Assembly: GCF_001578775.1 (NCBI RefSeq)
Contig: NZ_KQ969063.1
Coordinates: 63,154 to 127,153, forward strand
From: Streptococcus cristatus
GTDB taxonomy: Bacteria; Bacillota; Bacilli; Lactobacillales; Streptococcaceae
DNA length: 64,000 bases
Direction: 5' to 3'
Below the pieces are notes generated by a model. That model worked only from the letters and a program-made list of their open reading frames with translations. It did not search any database and had not been told where the DNA came from. Position numbers and translations under genes: made by a program. Below, piece after piece: positions 8,853 to 17,775 of this stretch (the stretch's first letter is position 1; every line of letters starts with the position of its first letter).

Positions 8853-10118
8853 TTAGACGATTCTACCCTGATCAACAACCAACTTGCCTGCCTTATAAAC
8901 CTGATGGGTCAGGTTGGTCGCAAAGAAATAAAGTGGATAGTCAATGTTCTTAGCGTCTAGGATGGTAATGTCCGCCTGCTTGCCAGTGTCAAAGCTGCCA
9001 ATCTTATCTTGGCGGTTAACTGAGTAGGCCGCATTGATGGTTACAGCGTTGAGAACTTCTACTGGCGTCAGACGCATCATAAAGCAGCCCAGCTGCATGA
9101 CGAACTGCAGATTAGCTGTCGGACAAGAGCCAGGATTGCTGTCGGTGGTCAGAGTGATAGCCATACCAGCTTCTAACATCTTGCGGGCTGGTGCATAGGT
9201 ATCTTCCATCAGACTGAAGGTAGTTGCTGGTAGGAGATTACCGATAACTTTAGCTTCCGCCATCTTGCGAATACCTTCATCGGTCGCTACCATCAAGTGC
9301 TCTGCACTCGTTGCTCCAAGTTCAGCTGCTACATCTACTCCGCCGATAGACTCGATTTCATCAGCATGGATACGAAGCTTGAAGCCCATTTCCTTAGCTT
9401 TAGAAAGCAGGTAGCGTGACTCGTCAGCTGTAAAGACGCCTTTTTCACAGAAAATATCACAGAACTCAGCTAGATTTTCTGCCTTTACCCGAGGCAGCAT
9501 TTCCTCGGCGATAAGCTCCAGATATTCCTGAGAACGTCCTTTGTATTCTGGTGGAACAGCGTGGGCAGCCATGAAGGTCGAAACTAAATCAATATCATGG
9601 TCACGGTCCAGAGCCCCAACGACATCTAGCTGGCGCTTCTCTGTTTCCCAGTCCAGACCATAGCCACTCTTGGCCTCAACCGTTGTTACCCCATGCAGCA
9701 GCATGTAGTCTAGCAGTCTCTTAGACTTATCATAGAGAGTATCAAAAGAAGCTTCTCGTGTCGCCCGGACTGTACTTAGAATTCCGCCGCCTTGAGCAAG
9801 AATCTCCAGATAAGGGACACCGGCTAATTTCTTAGCAAATTCATGCTCCCGGCTACCGCCATAGACCAAGTGAGTGTGACAGTCGATTAAGCCGGGCGTC
9901 GCAATCTTACCCTCATAAGACTGAATCTTAGTATCTGGTCCAACTAGACTGGCATTCGGCTCTCCACTACCAACAGCTAGGATTTTACCGTCTTTGACTG
10001 CAATGTAGCCGTCCTCCAAGACCTGAGCTTCCTTCATCTCCTCACCAAAAAGGGGGTGTCCGAGATCCTTGGGACAGAAGACTTGATTAAAGTGAGTTAA
10101 TAGTAAATCAGCAGTCAT
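8853..10118 (-). CDS. hutI: Imidazolonepropionase HutI
   Basis: 421 aa. It hydrolyses 4-imidazolone-5-propanoate to N-formimino-L-glutamate, the third step of histidine degradation. It is an amidohydrolase-fold metal enzyme: [10 protein letters not shown] (79-88) gives the HxH ligands, [11 protein letters not shown] and HADEI the further His residues, and [11 protein letters not shown] the metal-binding Asp. The start is ATG 10116-10118 after ATGGAGGAAC. The longer frame to 10196 lacks a ribosome binding site and would run into the promoter. It diverges from hutU. Confidence 0.95.
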   Translation of the reverse strand: MTADLLLTHFNQVFCPKDLGHPLFGEEMKEAQVLEDGYIAVKDGKILAVGSGEPNASLVGPDTKIQSYEGKIATPGLIDCHTHLVYGGSREHEFAKKLAGVPYLEILAQGGGILSTVRATREASFDTLYDKSKRLLDYMLLHGVTTVEAKSGYGLDWETEKRQLDVVGALDRDHDIDLVSTFMAAHAVPPEYKGRSQEYLELIAEEMLPRVKAENLAEFCDIFCEKGVFTADESRYLLSKAKEMGFKLRIHADEIESIGGVDVAAELGATSAEHLMVATDEGIRKMAEAKVIGNLLPATTFSLMEDTYAPARKMLEAGMAITLTTDSNPGSCPTANLQFVMQLGCFMMRLTPVEVLNAVTINAAYSVNRQDKIGSFDTGKQADITILDAKNIDYPLYFFATNLTHQVYKAGKLVVDQGRIV

Positions 10119-10160
10119 GCTTGTTCCTCCATTCATTTTCCAACTTATTCGCTTTCCATC

Positions 10161-10189
10161 ATAATACACTATCGTCAAATTATAGTCAA
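10161..10189 (-). promoter_or_regulatory. Promoter of hutI
   Basis: Minus strand: -35 TTGACT (10189-10184), 17-nt spacer, -10 TATTAT (10166-10161). Confidence 0.75.
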
Positions 10190-10193
10190 AAAC

Positions 10194-10214
10194 CAATATA
10201 TATTAGATATATTG
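10194..10214. promoter_or_regulatory. Inverted repeat in the divergent hutI-hutU region
   Basis: CAATATA-N7-TATATTG perfect inverted repeat, between the hutI -35 box and the hutU -35 box. Its position would let one regulator control both divergent promoters. The regulator is unknown, and the AT-rich composition means chance is possible. Confidence 0.4.
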
Positions 10215-10241
10215 ATATTTTTTATCTTTAGAAATATTTTC

Positions 10242-10271
10242 TTGACTTTGTACTGACGGCGCTGTTATAAA
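10242..10271 (+). promoter_or_regulatory. Promoter of the hutU operon
   Basis: -35 TTGACT (10242-10247), 18-nt spacer, -10 TATAAA (10266-10271), 42 bases before the hutU start. Confidence 0.7.
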
Positions 10272-10313
10272 ATAAGGTCAAATCTTAAGTTATTTTACAA
10301 GGAGGAAATAAAC

Positions 10314-12344
10314 ATGTCATTCTACAGCGAACAAGATATTGCAGCAGCAATGACCGTCAAATTAGACGATGTACTGCCTGAAAAAACGGTTTTCCAAGAA
10401 GGCATCCGTCGCGCACCCGATCGGGGCTTCCGTTTGACTCAAGCTCAAACCGAAATTGCTCTAAAAAATGCCCTTCGCTATATTCCAAAGAGATTCCATG
10501 AGGAAGTGATTCCAGAATTCTTGGAAGAATTGAAAACTCGCGGACGGATTTATGGTTACCGCTGGCGTCCAAAAGAACGCATCTATGGTAAACCAATTGA
10601 TGAGTACAAAGGGAACTGTACCGCAGCTAAGGCTATGCAGGTCATGATTGACAACAACCTGAGCTTTGAAATCGCTCTTTATCCTTATGAATTGGTTACC
10701 TACGGAGAAACTGGATCTGTCTGCGCTAACTGGATGCAGTACAACCTGATCAAGAAATACTTGGAAGTCATGACTGACCATCAAACCCTGGTCGTGGAAT
10801 CTGGCCACCCGCTCGGACTTTTCAATTCTAAACCAGAAGCTCCGCGCGTGATCATCACTAATGGCCTCTTGGTCGGTGAATATGACAATATGAAGGACTG
10901 GGAAATTGCGGAAGAAATGGGTGTCACCAACTACGGTCAAATGACAGCCGGCGGTTGGATGTACATCGGTCCTCAAGGTATCGTCCATGGTACCTTCAAC
11001 ACTCTCCTCAATGCTGGACGTTTGAAACTGGGTGTAGCTGATGATGGCGACCTGACTGGCAAACTCTTCATCTCTTCTGGTCTGGGTGGCATGAGTGGAG
11101 CTCAAGGGAAAGCAGCTGAAATTGCTAAAGCGGTAGCAATTATAGCTGAAGTAGACCAATCTCGGATTGAAACTCGCCACTCCCAAGGCTGGATTAGCCA
11201 ATTGGCTGAAAGTCCGAAAGAAGCTATCGACTTGGCTCAGAAAGCTCTGGAAGCTGGCGAATCAACTTCCATTGCCTATCATGGTAACATTGTAGATCTC
11301 TTGGAATATGTCAACGAGAACAATATCCATGTTGATTTGCTGTCTGACCAAACTTCTTGCCACAATGTTTACGACGGTGGTTACTGCCCGGCTGGTATCA
11401 GCTTTGAAGAACGGACTCGTCTCCTGGCTGAAGACAAGGAAACCTTTGCTAAGTTGGTTGACCAAACCTTGGAACGTCACTTCAAGGCAATCAAGACCCT
11501 GACTAGCAATGGTACCTACTTCTTTGACTATGGTAATGCCTTTATGAAGGCGGTCTATGACTCTGGCATCAAGGAAATTTCTAAGAATGGCTTTGACGAC
11601 AAAGACGGCTTCATCTGGCCATCTTATGTAGAAGATATCATGGGGCCTATGCTCTTTGACTATGGTTACGGTCCTTTCCGTTGGGTATGTCTGAGCGGTA
11701 AGCACGAAGATCTAGTCGCTACTGACCATGCTGCTATGGAAGTGATTGATCCTAACCGCCGCTACCAAGATCGCGATAACTATAACTGGATCCGCGATGC
11801 AGAAAAGAACCAGTTGGTTGTTGGAACTCAGGCTCGGATTCTCTATCAAGACTGCATGGGTCGTGTCAATATCGCCCTCAAGTTCAATGAATTAGTCCGC
11901 GAAGGCAAGATTGGTCCTGTCATGATCGGCCGTGACCACCACGACGTATCTGGTACTGACTCTCCATTCCGTGAAACTTCTAATATCAAGGACGGTTCTA
12001 ATGTTACCTGCGACATGGCTGTGCAATGTTACGCTGGTAATGCCGCTCGTGGTATGAGTCTGGTAGCTCTCCACAACGGTGGCGGAACTGGTATCGGGAA
12101 AGCAATCAACGGTGGCTTTGGCTTGGTATTAGACGGTAGTGAACGTATTGATGAAATCATCAAATCTGCTATCGCTTGGGATACAATTGGCGGAGTTGCA
12201 CGTCGTAACTGGGCTCGCAATGAGCATGCTATTGAGACAGCTATCGAGTACAACCGCCTCCACCAAGGCACAGACCACATTACCATTCCATACTTAACTG
12301 ACGAAGATTTGGTCAAAGAATCTGTTAAGAAGTTGTTCAAATAG
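10314..12344 (+). CDS. hutU: Urocanate hydratase HutU
   Basis: 676 aa. It converts urocanate to 4-imidazolone-5-propanoate with tightly bound NAD+, step two of histidine degradation, in the cytosol. The sequence is unmistakable urocanase: YKGNCTAAKAMQVMIDNN, the GQMTAGGWMYIGPQGIVHGT block (206-225), GGMSGAQGKAAEIA, SDQTSCHNVYDGGYCPAG, and a C-terminal DHHDVSGTDSPFRET. At 676 aa it is the long firmicute-type form. The start follows AAGGAGGAAATAAAC. It is the first gene of the main hut operon. Confidence 0.97.
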   Translation: MSFYSEQDIAAAMTVKLDDVLPEKTVFQEGIRRAPDRGFRLTQAQTEIALKNALRYIPKRFHEEVIPEFLEELKTRGRIYGYRWRPKERIYGKPIDEYKGNCTAAKAMQVMIDNNLSFEIALYPYELVTYGETGSVCANWMQYNLIKKYLEVMTDHQTLVVESGHPLGLFNSKPEAPRVIITNGLLVGEYDNMKDWEIAEEMGVTNYGQMTAGGWMYIGPQGIVHGTFNTLLNAGRLKLGVADDGDLTGKLFISSGLGGMSGAQGKAAEIAKAVAIIAEVDQSRIETRHSQGWISQLAESPKEAIDLAQKALEAGESTSIAYHGNIVDLLEYVNENNIHVDLLSDQTSCHNVYDGGYCPAGISFEERTRLLAEDKETFAKLVDQTLERHFKAIKTLTSNGTYFFDYGNAFMKAVYDSGIKEISKNGFDDKDGFIWPSYVEDIMGPMLFDYGYGPFRWVCLSGKHEDLVATDHAAMEVIDPNRRYQDRDNYNWIRDAEKNQLVVGTQARILYQDCMGRVNIALKFNELVREGKIGPVMIGRDHHDVSGTDSPFRETSNIKDGSNVTCDMAVQCYAGNAARGMSLVALHNGGGTGIGKAINGGFGLVLDGSERIDEIIKSAIAWDTIGGVARRNWARNEHAIETAIEYNRLHQGTDHITIPYLTDEDLVKESVKKLFK

Positions 12345-12360
12345 GAAAAACTTGTCCCCC

Positions 12361-12406
12361 AACTTCTGAACTGAGCTAGGCCTCACACCTAGCTCAGCTG
12401 GAAGTT
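12361..12406 (+). other. Intercistronic stem-loop between hutU and ftcD
   Basis: AACTTC...GAAGTT outer pairing encloses a perfect 10-bp stem CTGAGCTAGG / CCTAGCTCAG with a 7-nt loop. No T run follows on the plus strand. It may stabilise or process the hut mRNA, or attenuate downstream expression. Confidence 0.6.
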
Positions 12407-12459
12407 CCACTTTATTCACTTTGTAATTTTTAATAATATATATCACGAGGTAATATCTT

Positions 12460-13359
12460 ATGGCAAAAATTGTTGAATGTATTCCTAACTTTTCTGAAGG
12501 CCGCAACCAAGCGGTCATTGACGGTCTAGTGGAAGTTGCTAATAGCGTGCCAGGCGTAACACTTTTGGACCACTCTTCTGATGCCAGCCACAATCGCAGC
12601 GTCTTTACCTTGGTCGGTGATGACCAAAACATTCAGGAAGTTGCCTTCCGTTTGGTTAAATACGCTTCTGAAAATATTGACTTGACCAAGCACCAAGGTG
12701 AACACCCTCGTATGGGCGCAACTGATGTCCTGCCTTTTGTACCGATCAAGGACATCACAAGTGAGGAATGCGTAGAAATTGCGAAGACCGTATCTGAGCG
12801 AATCAACCGTGAGCTCGGTATTCCTATCTTCCTCTATGAAGATGCAGCGACTCGTCCTGAGCGTAAAAATTTGGCTAAGGTTCGTAAAGGACAATTTGAA
12901 GGCATGCCTGAAAAACTCTTGGAACCTGACTGGGCTCCTGACTATGGTGAAAGAAAGATTCACCCAACTGCTGGTGTCACTGCTGTCGGAGCTAGAATGC
13001 CGCTCATCGCCTACAACATCAACTTGGATACAGACAATCTGGAAATTGCCAACAATATTGCCAAAATCATCCGTGGATCAAGCGGTGGTTACAAGTACTG
13101 TAAAGCGATCGGCGTTATGCTGGAAGACCGCAACATTGCTCAGGTTTCTATCAACATGGTCAATCTGGAAAAATTCCCGCTCTACCGCGTCTTTGAAACT
13201 GTTCGCTTTGAAGCTAAGCGCTACGGAGTTGGAATCCTCGGCTCAGAAGTCATCGGTTTGGCTCCAGCTAAGGCTTTGATTGATGCAGCAGAATACTATC
13301 TGCAAATCGAAGACTTTGACTACAGCAAGCAAGTTCTGGAAAACCATTTGCTGGGCTAG
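12460..13359 (+). CDS. ftcD: Glutamate formimidoyltransferase FtcD (transferase domain only)
   Basis: 299 aa. It moves the formimino group of N-formiminoglutamate to tetrahydrofolate, releasing glutamate. Landmarks: IVECIPNFSEGRN at the N-terminus, DHSSDASHNRSV, HQGEHPRMGATDVLPF (83-98, containing the catalytic His) and KIHPTAGVTAVGAR. It corresponds to the N-terminal half of vertebrate FTCD; the cyclodeaminase half is the next gene, 14 bases downstream. The start follows CACGAGGTAATATCTT. Confidence 0.95.
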   Translation: MAKIVECIPNFSEGRNQAVIDGLVEVANSVPGVTLLDHSSDASHNRSVFTLVGDDQNIQEVAFRLVKYASENIDLTKHQGEHPRMGATDVLPFVPIKDITSEECVEIAKTVSERINRELGIPIFLYEDAATRPERKNLAKVRKGQFEGMPEKLLEPDWAPDYGERKIHPTAGVTAVGARMPLIAYNINLDTDNLEIANNIAKIIRGSSGGYKYCKAIGVMLEDRNIAQVSINMVNLEKFPLYRVFETVRFEAKRYGVGILGSEVIGLAPAKALIDAAEYYLQIEDFDYSKQVLENHLLG

Positions 13360-13373
13360 GAGGACAGAAACCT

Positions 13374-14000
13374 ATGAAATTAGTAGATTTAAGCTTGACA
13401 GAATTTGCCCAAGTCCTAGGCTCAGATGCTCCTGCACCAGGAGGTGGCTCTGCCGCTGCTCTTTCAGCAGCCAACGGTATTTCCCTGACTAAGATGGTCT
13501 GTGAATTGACCCTTGGCAAGAAAAAATACGCAGAATTTGAAGCAGACATTGCTCAAGTGCACGCAGAAAGTGCCCGCCTCCAAGAAAGCCTGCTCGCAGC
13601 TATTGACAAGGACACTGAAGCCTTCAATCTAGTCTCCGCTGTCTTTGACATGCCTAAGGAAACAGAGGAAGACAAGGATGCCCGTCGAGAAGCGATGCAG
13701 CAAGCCCTCAAGGAAGCGACCAAGTCACCTTATGGCATGATGGAAGACATCTTGGCTGCCCTGCAAACAACTCAAAAGGCTGTCGGCAAGTCCAATACCA
13801 ATGCTGCCAGCGACCTAGGAGTCGCAGCTCTTAATCTTAAGGCCGGCCTGCAAGGGGCTTGGCTCAATGTCCTCATCAACCTGTCAGGTGTCAAGGATGA
13901 AGCTTTTGTCGCAGACTACCACAGCAAGGGTGAAGAGCTCCTGCAAAAAGGCTGCGCTCTAGCCGATGAAATTTATCAAGAAATTTTGAAAGTTGTCTAA
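13374..14000 (+). CDS. fchA: Formiminotetrahydrofolate cyclodeaminase / cyclohydrolase family protein
   Basis: 208 aa. It closes 5-formimino-tetrahydrofolate to 5,10-methenyl-tetrahydrofolate with release of ammonia. The N-terminal MKLVDLSLTEFAQVLGSD and APAPGGGSAAALSAANG (about 19-35, glycine-rich folate-site loop) define the family, which is all-alpha. It partners with FtcD, to which it is fused in animals. It is tightly spaced after ftcD, with its own GGAGGACAG site. Confidence 0.93.
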   Translation: MKLVDLSLTEFAQVLGSDAPAPGGGSAAALSAANGISLTKMVCELTLGKKKYAEFEADIAQVHAESARLQESLLAAIDKDTEAFNLVSAVFDMPKETEEDKDARREAMQQALKEATKSPYGMMEDILAALQTTQKAVGKSNTNAASDLGVAALNLKAGLQGAWLNVLINLSGVKDEAFVADYHSKGEELLQKGCALADEIYQEILKVV

Positions 14001-14066
14001 TAGATAAACGGAAGAGAAGCCCACTCTTTCCTGTGAAGGGACTTTCTTTTCTCAAGAGGTAACAAT

Positions 14067-15731
14067 ATGGTTTTATCAGATATTGAAATTGCCAATTCGG
14101 TTCAAATGAAGCCCATCAAAGAAGTGGCAGAAAAGCTAGGAATTGCTGAAGACGCCTTGTCTCTTTATGGAAATTACAAGGCAAAAATCAGTGCCGGCCA
14201 ACTGGAAGCTTTAAAAGACGAGCCAGACGGCAAACTGATTCTCGTGACCGCTATTTCTCCGACACCAGCTGGAGAAGGTAAGACCACGACTTCTGTCGGA
14301 TTAGTCGATGCTTTGGCTGCTATCGGTAAAAAAGCCGTTATCGCTCTGCGGGAACCTTCACTCGGACCTGTCTTTGGTATCAAAGGCGGAGCTGCTGGTG
14401 GCGGGCACGCTCAGGTGGTGCCTATGGAGGACATCAACCTCCACTTCACTGGTGACTTTCATGCCATCGGTGTTGCCAACAATCTGCTGGCTGCCCTCAT
14501 TGACAACCACATCCATCATGGCAATGCCTTAGGCATTGATTCTCGCCGCATCACTTGGAAACGGGCGGTGGATATGAATGACCGGCAACTTCGCTACATT
14601 GTAGATGGCTTGCAAGGCAAAGTCAACGGTGTCCCGCGTGAAGACGGTTTTGATATTACAGTTGCTTCTGAGGTTATGGCTATTCTCTGTCTGTCAGAAA
14701 ATATTACCGATCTCAAAAACCGTTTGGAAAAAATCATCATTGGCTACAGCTTTGAAGGCAAGCCAATAACTGCTAAGGACTTGAAAGCTGGTGGCGCTAT
14801 GGCCGCTGTGCTCAAAGACGCTATTCATCCAAACTTGGTTCAAACTCTGGAACACACGCCAGCCTTGATTCACGGTGGACCTTTTGCCCATGGCTGTAAC
14901 AGTGTCCTAGCTACCAAGCTAGCTCTCAAATATGCCGACTATGCAGTCACAGAAGCTGGTTTTGGTGCTGACCTCGGTGCTGAAAAATTCATTGATATCA
15001 AGTGTCGTACATCTGGCCTGCGCCCATCTGCTGTAGTTCTAGTTGCTACCATCCGCGCCCTCAAGATGCACGGTGGTGTGGCTAAGAGTGATTTGGCTGA
15101 AGAAAATGTCCAAGCTGTTGTAGCTGGACTGCCAAACTTGGAAAAACATCTGGAAAACATTCAAGATGTTTATGGCCTGCCAGCAGTCGTTGCCATCAAT
15201 AAATTCCCGCTGGATACCGAAGCAGAATTGCAAGCAGTTTATGACGCCTGCCAAAAACGCGGAGTTGACGTCGTTATTTCTGATGTCTGGGCAAATGGCG
15301 GAGCTGGCGGTAAAGAGTTGGCTGAAAAAGTCGTGGAACTGGCCGAAGGAGACAATCACTTCCAATTTGTATATAATGAAGAGGACTCCATCGAGACCAA
15401 GCTGAACAAGATCGTTACCAAGGTCTATGGAGGCAAGGGCGTTCGCCTGACTCCTGCTGCTAAACGCGAGCTCAAACAACTGGAAGAGCTGGGCTTCTCC
15501 AACTATCCTATCTGTATGGCTAAGACTCAGTACTCCTTCTCAGACGATGCTAAAAAGCTAGGCGCACCTAAAGATTTTGTTGTGACGATCAGCCAGCTCA
15601 AAGTTTCTGCTGGTGCAGGCTTTATCGTTGCTCTGACTGGTGCAATCATGACCATGCCAGGACTGCCTAAAGTACCAGCCAGCGAAAAGATTGATGTTGA
15701 CAAAGACGGCAATATCAGCGGTTTGTTCTAA
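14067..15731 (+). CDS. fhs: Formate-tetrahydrofolate ligase Fhs
   Basis: 554 aa. It interconverts formate + ATP + THF and 10-formyl-THF. P-loop-like [14 protein letters not shown] (66-79), [19 protein letters not shown] (in 94-115) and the [15 protein letters not shown] segment are diagnostic. Within a hut cluster it likely runs toward formate and ATP, disposing of the one-carbon unit taken from formiminoglutamate through FtcD and FchA (inference from context). The start follows AAGAGGTAACAAT. Full length for the family. Confidence 0.95.
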   Translation: MVLSDIEIANSVQMKPIKEVAEKLGIAEDALSLYGNYKAKISAGQLEALKDEPDGKLILVTAISPTPAGEGKTTTSVGLVDALAAIGKKAVIALREPSLGPVFGIKGGAAGGGHAQVVPMEDINLHFTGDFHAIGVANNLLAALIDNHIHHGNALGIDSRRITWKRAVDMNDRQLRYIVDGLQGKVNGVPREDGFDITVASEVMAILCLSENITDLKNRLEKIIIGYSFEGKPITAKDLKAGGAMAAVLKDAIHPNLVQTLEHTPALIHGGPFAHGCNSVLATKLALKYADYAVTEAGFGADLGAEKFIDIKCRTSGLRPSAVVLVATIRALKMHGGVAKSDLAEENVQAVVAGLPNLEKHLENIQDVYGLPAVVAINKFPLDTEAELQAVYDACQKRGVDVVISDVWANGGAGGKELAEKVVELAEGDNHFQFVYNEEDSIETKLNKIVTKVYGGKGVRLTPAAKRELKQLEELGFSNYPICMAKTQYSFSDDAKKLGAPKDFVVTISQLKVSAGAGFIVALTGAIMTMPGLPKVPASEKIDVDKDGNISGLF

Positions 15732-15743
15732 TAAATACCAAAA

Positions 15744-16342
15744 ATGGCAAATATAACCCTTCTAAAATCAAGCGATTTTCAAGTTTCCGATTGGTCGGGG
15801 GAAAGACAAAACAGCTTTATCTTTCCCCGCCAACTGGCCACTATGGTAAGCGTGACTTTGACTATCGCCTCTCAACAGCGACTGTGGAGTTGGCTGAAAG
15901 TCAGTTTTCTGACCTCAGCGGCTTTCACCGCATTCTCATGAGCCTGGACCACACACTTCATCTCCACAATGCCAGTCGGCAGGAGGAAACGGTTCTAGCT
16001 CCCTTTACCCCCTATTTTTTCGAAGGGAGTGATTCTATCACAAGTCGTGGGACTTGTACCGACTTTAACTTAATCTACAGCGACCATTATCAGGGACAGA
16101 TGCTTGCCATCTCAGATGGACAAGAGCTTAGTCAAGATGAAGCAATTCAATTCATCTATGCCTTGAGTGATTTGATGGTGACAGGAACAGGCCTGCCATC
16201 GCTTAACCTAGAGACAGGGCAACTTCTGATAGTGGAAAAAGAGACTCAGGAAACTGAGTTGCAAATAATGTTTTCGAGTGACCAGCCAACGGGTGCTCCC
16301 CTTGCTATATGGGCTGGTTTGACCCATATCCCTACTAAGTAA
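15744..16342 (+). pseudogene. hutD: HutD-family protein, frameshifted in a G tract
   Basis: The first 19 codons from ATG 15744 (MANITLLKSSDFQVSDWSG) and the frame from about 15791 (GGKTKQLYLSPPTGHYGKRD to the stop at 16340-16342) together make a HutD-type protein of about 199 aa. They are in different frames. The break is the run of five G at 15797-15801; one more G would restore ...DWSGGKTKQLYLSPP. HutD is a cupin-like accessory protein of hut operons, thought to moderate histidine catabolism. A TTG at 15791 could give a shortened 183-aa product, so some function may remain. Sequencing error is possible. Confidence 0.82.
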
Positions 16343-16417
16343 AGATACAAGGATGCCCTATCATCGTTCTATCTTTACTTGGAAAGGATCCCACATCTCT
16401 AAAGGAGAAACATTATT

Positions 16418-17770
16418 ATGAATGCGACTAAACTCACTGCACAAGAACAAGAGCGAGAAAATGCGAAATTCAGCTTTTCTGGCGCTACTCTCTATGGTAT
16501 CAATGCTGTTATCGGTTCAGGAATTTTCCTCCTACCTCAAAAGATTTATAAAGGACTGGGTCCTGCTTCTCTAGCTGTCATGCTGGGAACTGCCCTCCTC
16601 GTTATTCTCTTAGCCGTCTGCTTGGCAGAAACTGCTGGTTATTTTAATAAAAACGGCGGAGCCTTCCAATATTCCAAAGCAGCCTTTGGAGACTTTGTCG
16701 GATTTAATGTTGGCTTCCTAGGCTGGGCGGTTACCATCATCGCTTGGTCAGCAATGGCAGCAGGATTTGCGAGACTTTTTGTCATTACTTTTAAATCCTT
16801 TGCCCCCTATGAACTTCTGCTCAGTGTGAGCCTGATTATCCTACTCAGTCTGATGAATATATCCGGTCTTAAGACTTCCAAAATGTTCACCTTGACCGCA
16901 ACCGTAGCCAAGCTCATCCCAATTGTCGCTTTCAGTCTATGTGCGATTTTCTTCATCAAAGGAGGAATTGACAAAGGAAACTTCACTCCGTTTCTTCAGC
17001 TAGAACCTGGCGTAGATATCATGAAAGCCATCTCTAGTACAGCGATCTACATTTTCTACGGTTTCATCGGATTTGAAACCATGTCTATCGTTGCTGGTGA
17101 AATGCGCAACCCAGAAAAGAATGTGCCTCGAGCTATTTTGGGCTCTATCAGTATTGTCTCTGTTCTCTATATGCTGATTATCGCAGGAACTATCGCCATG
17201 TTAGGCAGCCGAATCCTACAAACAGATGCCTCTGTACAAGACGCCTTTGTCGAAATGATTGGCCCTGCTGGAGCATGGATTGTTTCTATTGGAGCGCTGA
17301 TCTCTATTGCTGGACTTAACATCGGGGAATCTATCATGGTCCCACGTTATGGTGCAGCCATTGCAGATGAAGGCTTGTTGCCTAAAAAAATCGCTGAAAC
17401 CAATGCTAAAAACGCCCCTGTAATTGCCATTATTATCTCCGGACTTTTGGCCATCGCCCTGCTCTTTACAGGAACATTTGAAGTATTAGCGGCTCTCAGC
17501 GTAGTCTTCCGCTTCTTCCAATACATCCCAACTGCTCTAGCCGTATTGGTATTGAGAAAGAAATATCCAGATAAGAAAGTGGTCTTCCGCGTTCCATTTG
17601 GTCCTGTCATCCCAATTTTAGCGGTCCTAATCAGCCTCGTCATGATTTGGGGTGAAAATCCAATGAACTATGTCTATGGTCTCATCGGTGTCCTTGTCGC
17701 CAGCGCAGTCTACTATATCTACATAGTGCTGATTTGTAAAAATAAAGTTCTTGAACAAAAAGGAGAATGA
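16418..17770 (+). CDS. APC-superfamily amino-acid permease (probable histidine or urocanate transporter)
   Basis: 450 aa with about 12 hydrophobic segments. The first carries GINAVIGSGIFLLPQK, the APC substrate-backbone-binding G-S-G motif, and the sixth carries FYGFIGFETMSIVAGEMRNPEKNVPRA. It lies between hutD and hutH in the hut operon and overlaps hutH's upstream region, so histidine or urocanate uptake is the likely job (inference). The start follows AAAGGAGAAACATTATT. Confidence 0.88.
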   Translation: MNATKLTAQEQERENAKFSFSGATLYGINAVIGSGIFLLPQKIYKGLGPASLAVMLGTALLVILLAVCLAETAGYFNKNGGAFQYSKAAFGDFVGFNVGFLGWAVTIIAWSAMAAGFARLFVITFKSFAPYELLLSVSLIILLSLMNISGLKTSKMFTLTATVAKLIPIVAFSLCAIFFIKGGIDKGNFTPFLQLEPGVDIMKAISSTAIYIFYGFIGFETMSIVAGEMRNPEKNVPRAILGSISIVSVLYMLIIAGTIAMLGSRILQTDASVQDAFVEMIGPAGAWIVSIGALISIAGLNIGESIMVPRYGAAIADEGLLPKKIAETNAKNAPVIAIIISGLLAIALLFTGTFEVLAALSVVFRFFQYIPTALAVLVLRKKYPDKKVVFRVPFGPVIPILAVLISLVMIWGENPMNYVYGLIGVLVASAVYYIYIVLICKNKVLEQKGE

Positions 17771-17775
17771 ATCTT

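Noticed and set aside
10461-11201. Long minus-strand frame (246 codons) inside hutU
   Set aside because: Antisense to a well-conserved urocanase; codon-bias shadow with no ribosome binding site or family match.
12779-13279. Plus-strand frame inside ftcD
   Set aside because: Out-of-frame shadow of ftcD, Ser/Leu-rich.
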